The translations under genes were made by a program, and so were the position numbers. DNA of 6,644 nt from assembly GCA_021808425.1 (NCBI GenBank), contig JAKBBS010000180.1, positions 1 to 6,644 on the forward strand, read 5' to 3'. The notes beneath the pieces were generated by a model, which was not told where the DNA came from, made no database searches, and was given only the letters and a program-made list of their open reading frames with translations. Shown in pieces: positions 1 to 5,485 of the stretch. Source of the stretch: Actinomycetes bacterium. Its GTDB lineage: Bacteria; Actinomycetota; Acidimicrobiia; Acidimicrobiales; Palsa-688. Each line of letters starts with the position of its first letter. Position 1 is the first letter of the stretch.

Positions 1-163
1 TGGGCGTCGGTTAGCCGGCGAACTTGTGAACCTGGAGGTTGACGTTATCGCCAAGTATGTTGAGCGGCTTCTGTCCGCAGGGGCTATCACCCCGTACCTG
101 CCGAGCACCCCTGACCCTCCGGCCGCTACCGGCGCAGGCGTGACCGGACGTTCGCAGCGATGA
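1..163 (+). CDS. ribE: Riboflavin synthase alpha chain, C-terminal end (partial)
   Basis: Reading from base 2, 53 codons run to a TGA at 161-163. The stretch [17 protein letters not shown] is the typical end of the second lumazine-binding barrel of riboflavin synthase, the enzyme that dismutates two 6,7-dimethyl-8-ribityllumazine molecules into riboflavin plus a pyrimidine that is recycled. Only the C-terminus is in the window, followed by a Pro/Ala/Gly-rich tail of about 30 residues that is probably disordered. The stop overlaps the start of ribBA in an ATGA junction, so the two are probably translationally coupled in one riboflavin operon. The identification rests on this short conserved segment plus the ribBA neighbour. 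Naming differs between species (ribC or ribE). Confidence 0.88.
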   Translation, partial: GRRLAGELVNLEVDVIAKYVERLLSAGAITPYLPSTPDPPAATGAGVTGRSQR

Positions 164-1377
164 CCTTCGCCACTGTCGACGAGGCGGTCAAAGCGATCGC
201 AGCGGGGCGGATGGTCGTCGTCGTAGACGACGAGGACCGCGAGAACGAAGGTGACCTGATCGTCGCAGCGGAGCACGCTACGCCCGAGGTAATGGGTTTC
301 TTCGTGCGCTACACGTCCGGACTGATCTGTGCGGCGGTCACCAATCACCGGGCGGACGAGTTGGACCTGCCACTGATGGTCGAACGCAACACCGAAAGCC
401 AGAGGACTGCGTTCACCGTCACGGTCGACCTGCGGATCGGCACTACGACCGGTATCTCTGCCCAGGATCGCTCGGCGACCGCAAAAGCGCTCGTCAAACC
501 TGGGACCACGCCCGACGACCTGCTGCGCCCCGGCCATCTTCACGTGCTTCGCGCCCGCGACGGAGGCGTGCTCAAACGTGCCGGTCACACTGAGGCCGCC
601 GTCGACCTTGCAAGGCTTGCAGGGCTCTCGCCCGCAGGGGTGCTCTGCGAGATTGTCACCGAAGACGGTATGGGGATGGCCCGGCGGGCGGAGCTGGAGC
701 AGTTCGCCGCTAGACACGACCTTCCGATCCTCACCATCGCCGACCTGATCCGGTATCGCCGGCGTACCGAGCGCCTGGTGGTGCGCACCGCGGATGCACG
801 TCTGCCGACTTCATACGGAGAGTTTCGCTGTCTCGCCTACACAAGCGTCCTCGACGGCGAGACGCACCTCGCGTTCGTCATGGGGGAGCCTCGAGAAGGA
901 GAGAACGTCCTCGTCAGAGTGCACAGCGAGTGCCTCACCGGAGACGTGTTCGCATCGATGCGCTGCGACTGCGGGGCGCAGCTGCACGGTGCGATGAAAC
1001 GCATAGCAGCGGAAGGCCTCGGCGTCGTCGTCTACCTGCGAGGCCACGAGGGCAGGGGTATCGGAATCTCGCACAAACTCCGCGCGTACGAGCTCCAAGA
1101 CGGAGGGCTCGATACGGTCGACGCGAACGTGGAGCTGGGCCTTCCGGTGGACAGCCGCGAATACGGCATCGGGGCGCAGATACTCGTCGACCTCGGGGTA
1201 ACCACGATGCGCCTGATGACGAACAACCCCGCCAAGCGCGGTGGGCTTGAAGGGTACGGGCTTCAGATCGTGGAGAGAATCCCGATTCACACCGAACCGA
1301 ACGACGAGAACATCCGCTACCTGCGCACCAAACGCGATCGCCTCGGTCACATCTTCGACGAGGAGGCCGGCCTGTGA
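160..1377 (+). CDS. ribBA: Bifunctional 3,4-dihydroxy-2-butanone 4-phosphate synthase / GTP cyclohydrolase II
   Basis: This 405-residue cytosolic protein makes both precursors of riboflavin. The N-terminal half (about 1-200) is DHBP synthase, which converts ribulose 5-phosphate to DHBP plus formate. It shows the acidic metal and substrate loop [11 protein letters not shown] (23-33), [10 protein letters not shown], and RAGHTEAA (140-147). The C-terminal half (about 205-400) is GTP cyclohydrolase II, with zinc ligands Cys258, Cys269 and Cys271 in [18 protein letters not shown], the [11 protein letters not shown] loop (292-302), the catalytic segment around Arg333 and Tyr335 (DSREYGIGA), and the closing motif [11 protein letters not shown]. 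Length and domain order match the usual fusion, and no key residue is missing. One small deviation is GHLHVLRA where GHVFPLRA is common in DHBP synthases. The ATG overlaps the ribE stop (ATGA) and no strong Shine-Dalgarno is seen, so coupling is likely. In many actinobacteria ribH follows, but here hisG does. Confidence 0.98.
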   Translation: MTFATVDEAVKAIAAGRMVVVVDDEDRENEGDLIVAAEHATPEVMGFFVRYTSGLICAAVTNHRADELDLPLMVERNTESQRTAFTVTVDLRIGTTTGISAQDRSATAKALVKPGTTPDDLLRPGHLHVLRARDGGVLKRAGHTEAAVDLARLAGLSPAGVLCEIVTEDGMGMARRAELEQFAARHDLPILTIADLIRYRRRTERLVVRTADARLPTSYGEFRCLAYTSVLDGETHLAFVMGEPREGENVLVRVHSECLTGDVFASMRCDCGAQLHGAMKRIAAEGLGVVVYLRGHEGRGIGISHKLRAYELQDGGLDTVDANVELGLPVDSREYGIGAQILVDLGVTTMRLMTNNPAKRGGLEGYGLQIVERIPIHTEPNDENIRYLRTKRDRLGHIFDEEAGL

Positions 1378-1403
1378 GCGCTTCGCAGGGAGGCGAGTAG
1401 CTG

Positions 1404-2279
1404 GTGCTGCGACTTGTCCTTCCGAAAGGGTCGCTCGAACGGGCGACGCTCGAACTTTTTTCCGACGCGGATCTTGGCGTGAACCGACGCTCCGACGTGG
1501 ACTACAAGGCGGTGATCGACGATCCCCGCATCGACGACGTCCGCATCCTGCGCCCCCAGGAGATCCCGCTTTATGTGGCGGAAGGTCTTTTCGATCTTGG
1601 CATAACCGGCCGGGACTGGATCGAGGAGACATCGAGCGACGTCGTGTCGCTCGGCCAGCTGCGCTACAGCAAAGCGACGACGCAGCCGATCCGAGTCGTT
1701 CTCGCAGTAGCCGACGGTTCCCCAGTCAGGGAGGTATCCGACCTTCCGCCAGGCACGAGGGTGTCCACCGAGTACCCGGAGCTCACTCGGCGATACCTCA
1801 AGGCTCACGGCGTCGACGCCGAAGTCCGCCTCTCGCACGGGGCGACAGAGGCGAAGATCCCCGACGTGGCGGACGCGGTAGTGGAGATTACCGAGACCGG
1901 CCGGGCTCTGCGATCCGCCGGGTTGCGGGTAGTCGCGACGATCCTGGAGTCCTACACCGAGCTCGTGGCGAACCCGGCCTCGTTCGCCGACGACGACAAA
2001 CGCCACGCTATGGAGCAGATCCGCAGTCTCCTCGAAGGGACGCTCATAGCGAGGACCCGGGTTTTGGTGAAGCTCAACGTCGAGCCGGCGGCCCTGGACG
2101 GCGTGATCGGCCTGCTCCCGGCGATGAAGTCCCCGACCGTGTCGAAGCTGTTCGGCGAGGACGGTTTCGCTGTCGAGGCGGTCGTTCCTAAGCACACGAT
2201 CAACACGTTGATTCCCAACCTCAAGGACTTCGGCGCTACTGACATCATCGAGCTGCCGATCGCCAAGATCGTCCCGTGA
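1404..2279 (+). CDS. hisG: ATP phosphoribosyltransferase, long form with regulatory domain
   Basis: HisG catalyses the first step of histidine synthesis, joining ATP and PRPP to give phosphoribosyl-ATP. The 291 residues begin LRLVLPKGSLE, the usual N-terminus, and contain the family signature ADAVVEITETGRAL (about 156-169) that binds the PRPP phosphate, followed by GLRVVATILES. The C-terminal part, about 215-291, ending VVPKHTINTLIPNLKDFGATDIIELPI, is the ACT-like domain of the long-form enzyme. Such enzymes are hexameric, are inhibited by histidine and need no HisZ partner. The chosen start is a GTG with GGGAGG at 1388-1393 about ten bases upstream; no other start fits the conserved N-terminus as well. 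The gene begins 26 nt after ribBA. No hisE lies beside it, unlike the common actinobacterial hisE-hisG pair. Histidine feedback is expected from the domain, not visible as a DNA signal. Confidence 0.97.
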   Translation: MLRLVLPKGSLERATLELFSDADLGVNRRSDVDYKAVIDDPRIDDVRILRPQEIPLYVAEGLFDLGITGRDWIEETSSDVVSLGQLRYSKATTQPIRVVLAVADGSPVREVSDLPPGTRVSTEYPELTRRYLKAHGVDAEVRLSHGATEAKIPDVADAVVEITETGRALRSAGLRVVATILESYTELVANPASFADDDKRHAMEQIRSLLEGTLIARTRVLVKLNVEPAALDGVIGLLPAMKSPTVSKLFGEDGFAVEAVVPKHTINTLIPNLKDFGATDIIELPIAKIVP

Positions 2280-2365
2280 GAAAAGTAGCGAACGCCGCCA
2301 GCGCCGCCGCCACCAAGGCTGTCCGCACCAAGGCTGTCCGCACCGAGGCTGTCCGCCGCCCGTGA
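2276..2365 (+). CDS. Putative 29-residue basic repeat peptide bridging hisG and the cold-shock-like gene
   Basis: A GTG overlapping the hisG stop (GTGA, 2276-2279) opens a 29-codon frame that ends in a TGA at 2363-2365, overlapping the GTG start of the next gene (GTGA, 2362-2365). The peptide starts MRKVANAASAAA, continues with three copies of TKAVR or TEAVR, and ends RP. It is basic and Ala-rich, with no recognisable domain. Of the 28 codons after the start, 22 end in G or C, close to what a real gene here would show. No good Shine-Dalgarno is visible, so translation would depend on ribosomes finishing hisG. I do not recognise a family. It may be a real small protein, or a coupling device that delivers ribosomes to the weak start of the following gene, or simply an open stretch by chance in GC-rich DNA. 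Confidence 0.4.
   Translation: MRKVANAASAAATKAVRTKAVRTEAVRRP
2312..2356 (+). repeat. Three 15-bp tandem repeats
   Basis: The unit ACCAAGGCTGTCCGC occurs at 2312-2326 and 2327-2341 exactly, and at 2342-2356 with one change (A to G at the fifth base). The unit length is a multiple of three, so copy-number change would not break the small ORF that spans it. It lies just upstream of the cold-shock-like gene start. It is short and direct, not inverted, and shows no sign of being an insertion or recombination site. Confidence 0.95.
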
Positions 2366-2574
2366 ACCCGACCGTCCAGATAGGGACTGTATCGTCCTTC
2401 GACGAGCGCGTCGGGTTGGGCACGGTCCGAGTCGAAGGGAATGACTCGTATCTTTTTCACTGCACCCAGATAGCGGACGGGTCGCGCACTATCGATGAGG
2501 GGACCAAGGTGATTTTCGTATTGGTGGCCCGCCACGGCGGTGTCTGGGAGGCCGCCCAGCTGCAGCGCGTCTAG
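2362..2574 (+). CDS. Cold-shock-domain-like small protein, actinobacterial variant
   Basis: The 70 residues fit the five-strand barrel pattern of a cold-shock domain: IGTVSSFDERVGLGTVRV, then SYLFHCTQIADGSRTIDEG, then a closing strand VIFVLVARHGG and EAAQL. The region corresponding to RNP2 keeps Phe-His (LFHC), but the RNP1-like position reads VGLGTV instead of KGFGFI, so two aromatic residues that stack on nucleic-acid bases in CspA are lost. I recall similar GLGTV...FHCTxIADGSR proteins being common in actinobacteria, labelled cold-shock or CspA-like with no firm function. The start is a GTG overlapping the end of the preceding 29-codon ORF. An in-frame upstream start is not available, because the frame stays open across the repeats but has no ATG, GTG or TTG there. 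Nucleic-acid binding is plausible but not shown. It ends in a TAG that overlaps the stop of the convergent gene. Confidence 0.82.
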   Translation: MNPTVQIGTVSSFDERVGLGTVRVEGNDSYLFHCTQIADGSRTIDEGTKVIFVLVARHGGVWEAAQLQRV

Positions 2575-3011
2575 CCGGCGGGCGAGGCAGCGGCTCCGCT
2601 GGTGTGCGTAGCTGGGTCTCCGTGGCGTGCGGCGAGCTGCACGTAAGCCATGCGCAGCTCGCTCAGGATTTCCCCCAGCTGGGCGGCGGGCGGTCCCAAG
2701 CGAGGGCCGAGGCCCTCTACGAGGCAGCCGAGCGCGTCGATGCACAGCCGTGCCTCTGAGAGGTGGGGCGGGTTCGAAGACAGGTGCAGCCCGGCGAGCT
2801 CGCACATCATGAAGGCGTTGTTGGCGACCATCACCTCGGGCGGGGTGCCAGCGAGACGGTCCCTCAGCTCGCGGATCTCCGCCTCGTCGGGTTCGACGTC
2901 AGCGAAGTCAGTTTGAGGCGCAGGGGTTCTTGCCTCGGCCTGTGGCCGCTCGGCGCGTGCTGTCGGCCTCGGTATGGGCCGCTCCCCGCTCGGTGTCCAA
3001 AGAGTGCTCAT
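2571..3011 (-). CDS. DUF1844-like conserved protein
   Basis: This 146-residue minus-strand gene has a Pro/Arg-rich, probably disordered N-terminus (1-35), then a helical core of about 57-130: PPEVMVANNAFMMCELAGLHL, SEARLCIDALGCLVEGL, LGEILSELRMAYVQLAAR. The pattern (a hydrophobic helix, then an LxxARxxIDxLxxL-like helix, then a final LRxxYV helix) matches DUF1844 proteins, which in actinobacteria such as Streptomyces lie next to infC. Function is unknown, so none is assigned. It has no signal peptide or clear membrane segment. Its ATG (3009-3011) has no evident Shine-Dalgarno. A TAGGCT (minus strand, 3024 to 3019) ends seven bases before the ATG, so a leaderless transcript is possible, though no convincing -35 is present. 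The gene points away from infC and ends overlapping the cold-shock-like gene. The family call is from memory of the pattern. Confidence 0.75.
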   Translation of the reverse strand: MSTLWTPSGERPIPRPTARAERPQAEARTPAPQTDFADVEPDEAEIRELRDRLAGTPPEVMVANNAFMMCELAGLHLSSNPPHLSEARLCIDALGCLVEGLGPRLGPPAAQLGEILSELRMAYVQLAARHGDPATHTSGAAASPAG

Positions 3012-3128
3012 TTCCGGTAGCCTAACCTGGAGAGAATTGAGTGCAGAAAGAGGAACCCTCCGGTTTGCATCGGACGAGCGTATTTCCAGGCTTCCTGGGG
3101 CTATTCTTGCGACGCGGTAGCCAAAAGT

Positions 3129-3157
3129 GAGACAAGTGCCGCTTTCTGATCTATGCT
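3129..3157 (+). promoter_or_regulatory. Candidate promoter of the infC operon
   Basis: GAGACA at 3129-3134 (four of six to TTGACA) and TATGCT at 3152-3157 (four of six to TATAAT) are separated by exactly 17 bases, the ideal spacing for a housekeeping sigma factor. Transcription would start near 3164, giving a leader of about 45 nt before the proposed ATA start. The in-frame ATG at 3153 lies inside the -10 box and would then not be on the transcript. The match is good but such matches can occur by chance. Confidence 0.4.
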
Positions 3158-3195
3158 ACGGCGTCGCTGCGGCGTTGCCAAGGCTTCCTTAGACC

Positions 3196-3200
3196 AGGAG
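3196..3200 (+). promoter_or_regulatory. Shine-Dalgarno site supporting an ATA start of infC
   Basis: AGGAG stands nine bases before ATA (3210-3212), within the normal range, and only two bases before an out-of-frame ATG (3203-3205), which is too close for efficient use. No comparable site is found before the in-frame ATG at 3153. This decides the infC start in favour of ATA. Confidence 0.6.
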
Positions 3201-3209
3201 AGATGTCGC

Positions 3210-3956
3210 ATAGCCCCTTCGACTGACCTTAACGAGCACCGGACCAACGATCGAATAAGGGCGCGTGAAGTGCGCCTAATCGGTCCAGACGGCGCCCAGC
3301 TGGGGGTAAAACCGCTTCCCGAAGCGTTGAGCATCGCACGGAAGCTGGATCTCGACCTCGTTGAAGTGGCTTCCGAGGCGAACCCGCCGGTATGCCGGAT
3401 CATGGACTTCAACCGCTTCAAGTACGAGACGGCGCAGCGCGCCAAGGAGTCGAAGCGCAAGTCCACGAGCGCCGGGATCAAAGAGATGAAGTACCGGCCC
3501 AAGATCGGTGTCGGCGACTTCGATACGAAGACCCGGCAAGTCGCGAGGTTCCTCGGCGACGGCCACAAGGTGAAGATTACGATCATGTTCCGTGGCCGTG
3601 AGATGAGCCACCCCGAGCTCGGCAAGAAGATCCTCGACCAGGTGGCCGAGCAGGTCGGATCCGTCGCCAAGGTGGAGGCCGCACCGAAGCTCGACGGACG
3701 CAACATGATCATGGTCCTTGCTCCCGACCGTCGGCCTCAGGCCCGTAAGCCGGCGACCGCCGCCGACGGAACTGGCCCGCCGGCGGAATCACCCGGCGCT
3801 CCCGAGGCTTCTGGCGCTCCCGAGGCTTCTGGGGCACCCGAGGCACCCGATGCACCCGAAGTATTCGAGACGGAAGCGCCTTCGGACCCGGTACACGCCG
3901 CGTCCGGCGCCACTGCGGATCTCGCTGACGTGCTCCAGCCCGTCCAGAGCAGGTAG
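3210..3956 (+). CDS. infC: Translation initiation factor IF-3, probable ATA start, with long C-terminal tail
   Basis: IF3 binds the 30S subunit, keeps it apart from 50S and rejects wrong initiator tRNAs and non-standard start codons. From ATA the protein has 248 residues. The N-domain begins NDRIRAREVRLIGPDG (from about 13), followed by PPVCRIMDF (59-67), the basic linker helix KYETAQRAKESKRKS, the C-domain with FRGREMSHPELG (from 127), and MIMVLAPDRR (from 166), where a normal IF3 ends. Then comes an extra tail of about 75 residues rich in Pro, Ala, Glu and Asp with GAPEAS repeats, probably disordered. The start is inferred. Between the ATG at 3153 and the conserved N-domain there is no in-frame ATG, GTG or TTG, and the 19 residues added by that ATG look non-coding. 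ATA has a good Shine-Dalgarno, and infC genes are known for AUU, AUC or AUA starts used for autoregulation. The longer ATG form remains possible. Confidence 0.96.
   Translation: MAPSTDLNEHRTNDRIRAREVRLIGPDGAQLGVKPLPEALSIARKLDLDLVEVASEANPPVCRIMDFNRFKYETAQRAKESKRKSTSAGIKEMKYRPKIGVGDFDTKTRQVARFLGDGHKVKITIMFRGREMSHPELGKKILDQVAEQVGSVAKVEAAPKLDGRNMIMVLAPDRRPQARKPATAADGTGPPAESPGAPEASGAPEASGAPEAPDAPEVFETEAPSDPVHAASGATADLADVLQPVQSR
3795..3848 (+). repeat. Three 18-bp tandem repeats in the infC tail
   Basis: GGCGCTCCCGAGGCTTCT is repeated exactly at 3795-3812 and 3813-3830, with a diverged third copy at 3831-3848. They encode GAPEAS, GAPEAS and GAPEAP, followed by a related DAPEVF. The in-frame period of six residues points to slippage or duplication in a disordered, length-tolerant tail, not to a functional DNA site. 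Confidence 0.9.
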
Positions 3957-3989
3957 AGTTCTCAGCCGACCTAGGGAGTTGTTGCTCAG

Positions 3990-4184
3990 ATGCCGAAAAT
4001 GAAAACCGACCGTGGAGCTGCGAAGCGCTTCAAGGTCACTGGAAGCGGGAAAATAAGACGCCGCCGCGCCTTTCGCTCCCACATCCTCGAAAAGAAGTCT
4101 TCCACGCGGACCAGGCGCCTGGGCCGCGAAGCCGACGTGTCGAGTGGCGACCTCCGCTCGGTCAAGCGTCTACTCGGACTCTGA
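3990..4184 (+). CDS. rpmI: 50S ribosomal protein L35
   Basis: The 64 residues start [27 protein letters not shown], the standard L35 beginning, and carry the family's basic core and a [13 protein letters not shown] segment. The length is normal (about 64-66). L35 is a small, very basic protein of the large ribosomal subunit. The ATG has GGGAG at 3974-3978, eleven bases upstream, and follows infC by 33 nt, with rplT next: the classic infC-rpmI-rplT order. In other bacteria this operon is controlled by L20 binding to the mRNA; no such site could be recognised here. Confidence 0.97.
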   Translation: MPKMKTDRGAAKRFKVTGSGKIRRRRAFRSHILEKKSSTRTRRLGREADVSSGDLRSVKRLLGL

Positions 4185-4186
4185 CC

Positions 4187-4279
4187 ATGCAGAGCACCGT
4201 CCGGACGCAAGCCGGGTCGAGCCTCGGCCGGCCGGCAGGCACATGCGACCGCAACTTCGATTCTGAAAGGAGCTGCTGA
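4187..4279 (+). CDS. Putative 30-residue ORF bridging rpmI and rplT
   Basis: An ATG two bases after the rpmI stop opens 30 codons ([20 protein letters not shown] followed by ten more) ending in a TGA at 4277-4279 that shares its A with the rplT ATG (TGATG). It thus fills the whole 94-nt gap. Of the 29 codons after the start, 23 end in G or C. The peptide has no recognisable motif apart from two cysteines, and no strong Shine-Dalgarno precedes its ATG. A real small protein, a leader that couples rplT translation to rpmI, or a chance open frame are all possible. A hairpin sits inside it at 4211-4228. Confidence 0.33.
   Translation: MQSTVRTQAGSSLGRPAGTCDRNFDSERSC
4211..4228 (+). promoter_or_regulatory. 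Short hairpin in the rpmI-rplT spacer
   Basis: GCCGGG (4211-4216) can pair with CCTCGGC-type sequence at 4223-4228 through six pairs including one G-T, with a six-base loop; the adjoining GGCCGGCC palindrome (4226-4233) offers a competing fold. No T-run follows, so it is not a normal terminator. It could damp or regulate rplT, but that is speculation. Confidence 0.25.
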
Positions 4280-4647
4280 TGGCCCGGGTAAAGCGCGCTG
4301 TTCACAGCAAGAAGCACCGCCGCGCAGTCCTTGAGGCCGCTCAGGGCTACTACGGCAACAAGAGCCGCAGCTACAAGGCAGCTCACGAGCAGGTAATGCA
4401 CTCGCTGCAGTACGCCTTCCGCGACCGCAGGGCCCGCAAAGGCGACTTTCGTCAGCTGTGGATCCAGCGCATCAATGCGGGGGCCCGCCGTTACGACATG
4501 AGCTACAGCCGCCTGATCGCCGGGTTGCGCGCCGCCGAAATCGACGTCGACCGCAAGATCCTCGCCGATCTCGCCGTCCACGACGAAGCCACCTTCGCCA
4601 ACTTGGTGCAGGTCGCACGGGAAGCGCTCGCATCAGCCTCTGACTGA
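4279..4647 (+). CDS. rplT: 50S ribosomal protein L20
   Basis: The 122 residues begin [20 protein letters not shown] and contain the L20 hallmarks [33 protein letters not shown] and [17 protein letters not shown]20 is needed for early assembly of the 50S subunit, binding 23S rRNA, and in several bacteria represses its own operon. The length is typical (about 117-125). The start has a strong AAAGGAG (4266-4272) six bases upstream, so it can be translated independently as well as by coupling. Its end overlaps the likely beginning of the methyltransferase frame by eight bases. Confidence 0.98.
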   Translation: MARVKRAVHSKKHRRAVLEAAQGYYGNKSRSYKAAHEQVMHSLQYAFRDRRARKGDFRQLWIQRINAGARRYDMSYSRLIAGLRAAEIDVDRKILADLAVHDEATFANLVQVAREALASASD

Positions 4648-5485
4648 GCTCGGCGGGCGGCCGCTCGCGAGGGGAGGGCCGCTCTCGCGGTCCAACCCGT
4701 CCGTCCGCCTGGTCGGCCAGCTCAATTCCAGCGCCCAAGCGCGCTGGAAGCACGGAAAGTTCGTCCTCGAAGGACCGAAGCTCCTCCACGAGGCGCTCGC
4801 TGCGAGCTGGCCGCTGGACAACGTGTGCGTCGACTCCCCCGAGTCGCTCCAGATCCATGGTTCTCTCTGCGAACGGGCGTCGTCGCGTGGCGCGAGAATC
4901 GACGTCCTCGGCGACGGGGTCCTCAAACGTGTCGCTGACGCCGTCAACCCTCAAGGCATCCTGGCGGTCGCCCGGATCGCCAATCCATCTCTCGCGACAC
5001 TGGCCGGCGCCGGATTCGTGCTGGTCTGCGTTGAGACCGCCGACCCCGGAAACCTTGGCACCATCGTGCGCGCTGCAGCGGCCGCAGGCGCCCAGGCGGT
5101 AGTCGTCTGCGACGGCAGCGTCGACGTCTACAACCCAAAGACGGTGCGGGCCTCAGCGGGCGCCGTATTCCACCTGCCGGTCGTGTCGCGGGTGGCGGCC
5201 GTCGAAGCGTTGAAGTTCCTCGGGACGCTCGGATTCCGCCGTGTCGGTGCGGTCGCCCGCGGCGGCGAACCCTACGATACGATCGACGTCTCTGCGCCGA
5301 CCGCCATAGTGCTCGGAAGCGAAAGCCATGGCATCCCGCCCGACGTCGCCGGTGAGCTCGACGCCACGGTGAGCATACCGATGGGATCCCGGAGCGAATC
5401 GCTCAACGTAGCGATGGCGGCCACAGTCCTTTCCTTCGAGGTCGCCCGCCGTCACGATGACGGCCCGGGCCGCTCCAACGGTTAA
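4640..5485 (+). CDS. SpoU/TrmH-family RNA 2'-O-ribose methyltransferase, uncertain start
   Basis: The protein transfers methyl from S-adenosylmethionine to a ribose 2'-OH in rRNA or tRNA; the exact target cannot be told. From CTG 4640 it would have 281 residues, a normal length. The N-terminal substrate-binding domain shows [14 protein letters not shown] (from about 40). The C-terminal SPOUT knot has all three motifs: NLGTIVRA (138-145, with Asn138 and Arg144), LGSESHG (225-231) and SESLNVAMA (252-260, with Ser254 and Asn256). The gene sits between rplT and pheS, a common place for this family in actinobacteria. No ATG, GTG or TTG in frame precedes 4823, and starting at the GTG there would delete the conserved FVLEGPKLL segment. 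CTG 4640, overlapping the rplT stop, is the most upstream sensible candidate; a GGGGAGG at 4671-4677 points at CTC 4682 as another. The start is therefore unresolved, while the family call is firm. Confidence 0.93.
   Translation: MTELGGRPLARGGPLSRSNPSVRLVGQLNSSAQARWKHGKFVLEGPKLLHEALAASWPLDNVCVDSPESLQIHGSLCERASSRGARIDVLGDGVLKRVADAVNPQGILAVARIANPSLATLAGAGFVLVCVETADPGNLGTIVRAAAAAGAQAVVVCDGSVDVYNPKTVRASAGAVFHLPVVSRVAAVEALKFLGTLGFRRVGAVARGGEPYDTIDVSAPTAIVLGSESHGIPPDVAGELDATVSIPMGSRSESLNVAMAATVLSFEVARRHDDGPGRSNG

Larger units (their letters stand above)
3012..3209. promoter_or_regulatory. Divergent intergenic control region between the DUF1844-like gene and infC
   Basis: About 198 bases separate the minus-strand ATG at 3011 and the proposed infC start at 3210. 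It is less GC-rich than its surroundings and must hold promoters for both directions. The visible elements are a candidate infC promoter at 3129-3157, a small CCAGG-CTT-CCTGG hairpin at 3086-3098, and the infC Shine-Dalgarno at 3196-3200. I saw no T-box, no tandem operator sites and no run of T after a strong stem. Confidence 0.6.

Noticed and set aside
1..160. FMN riboswitch before ribBA
   Set aside because: The region is the end of ribE in frame; none of the FMN aptamer's conserved blocks is seen.
811..1632. 273-residue minus-strand open frame opposite ribBA and hisG
   Set aside because: It runs antisense to two clearly conserved genes; long antisense frames are expected in GC-rich codon usage and the translation shows no family.
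1347..2423. 358-residue minus-strand open frame opposite hisG
   Set aside because: Shadow of hisG; composition is Arg/Gly/Trp-rich without motifs, and hisG is unmistakable on the + strand.
2650..3020. Plus-strand open frames of 85-88 residues
   Set aside because: They overlap the DUF1844-like minus-strand gene, which has a convincing conserved helical core; the plus-strand translations look random.
3101..3712. 203-residue minus-strand frame opposite infC
   Set aside because: Shadow of infC with Ser/Arg-rich, motif-free translation.
4823..5485. Shorter methyltransferase starting at GTG 4823
   Set aside because: It would remove the conserved substrate-binding segment encoded just upstream in the same open frame.
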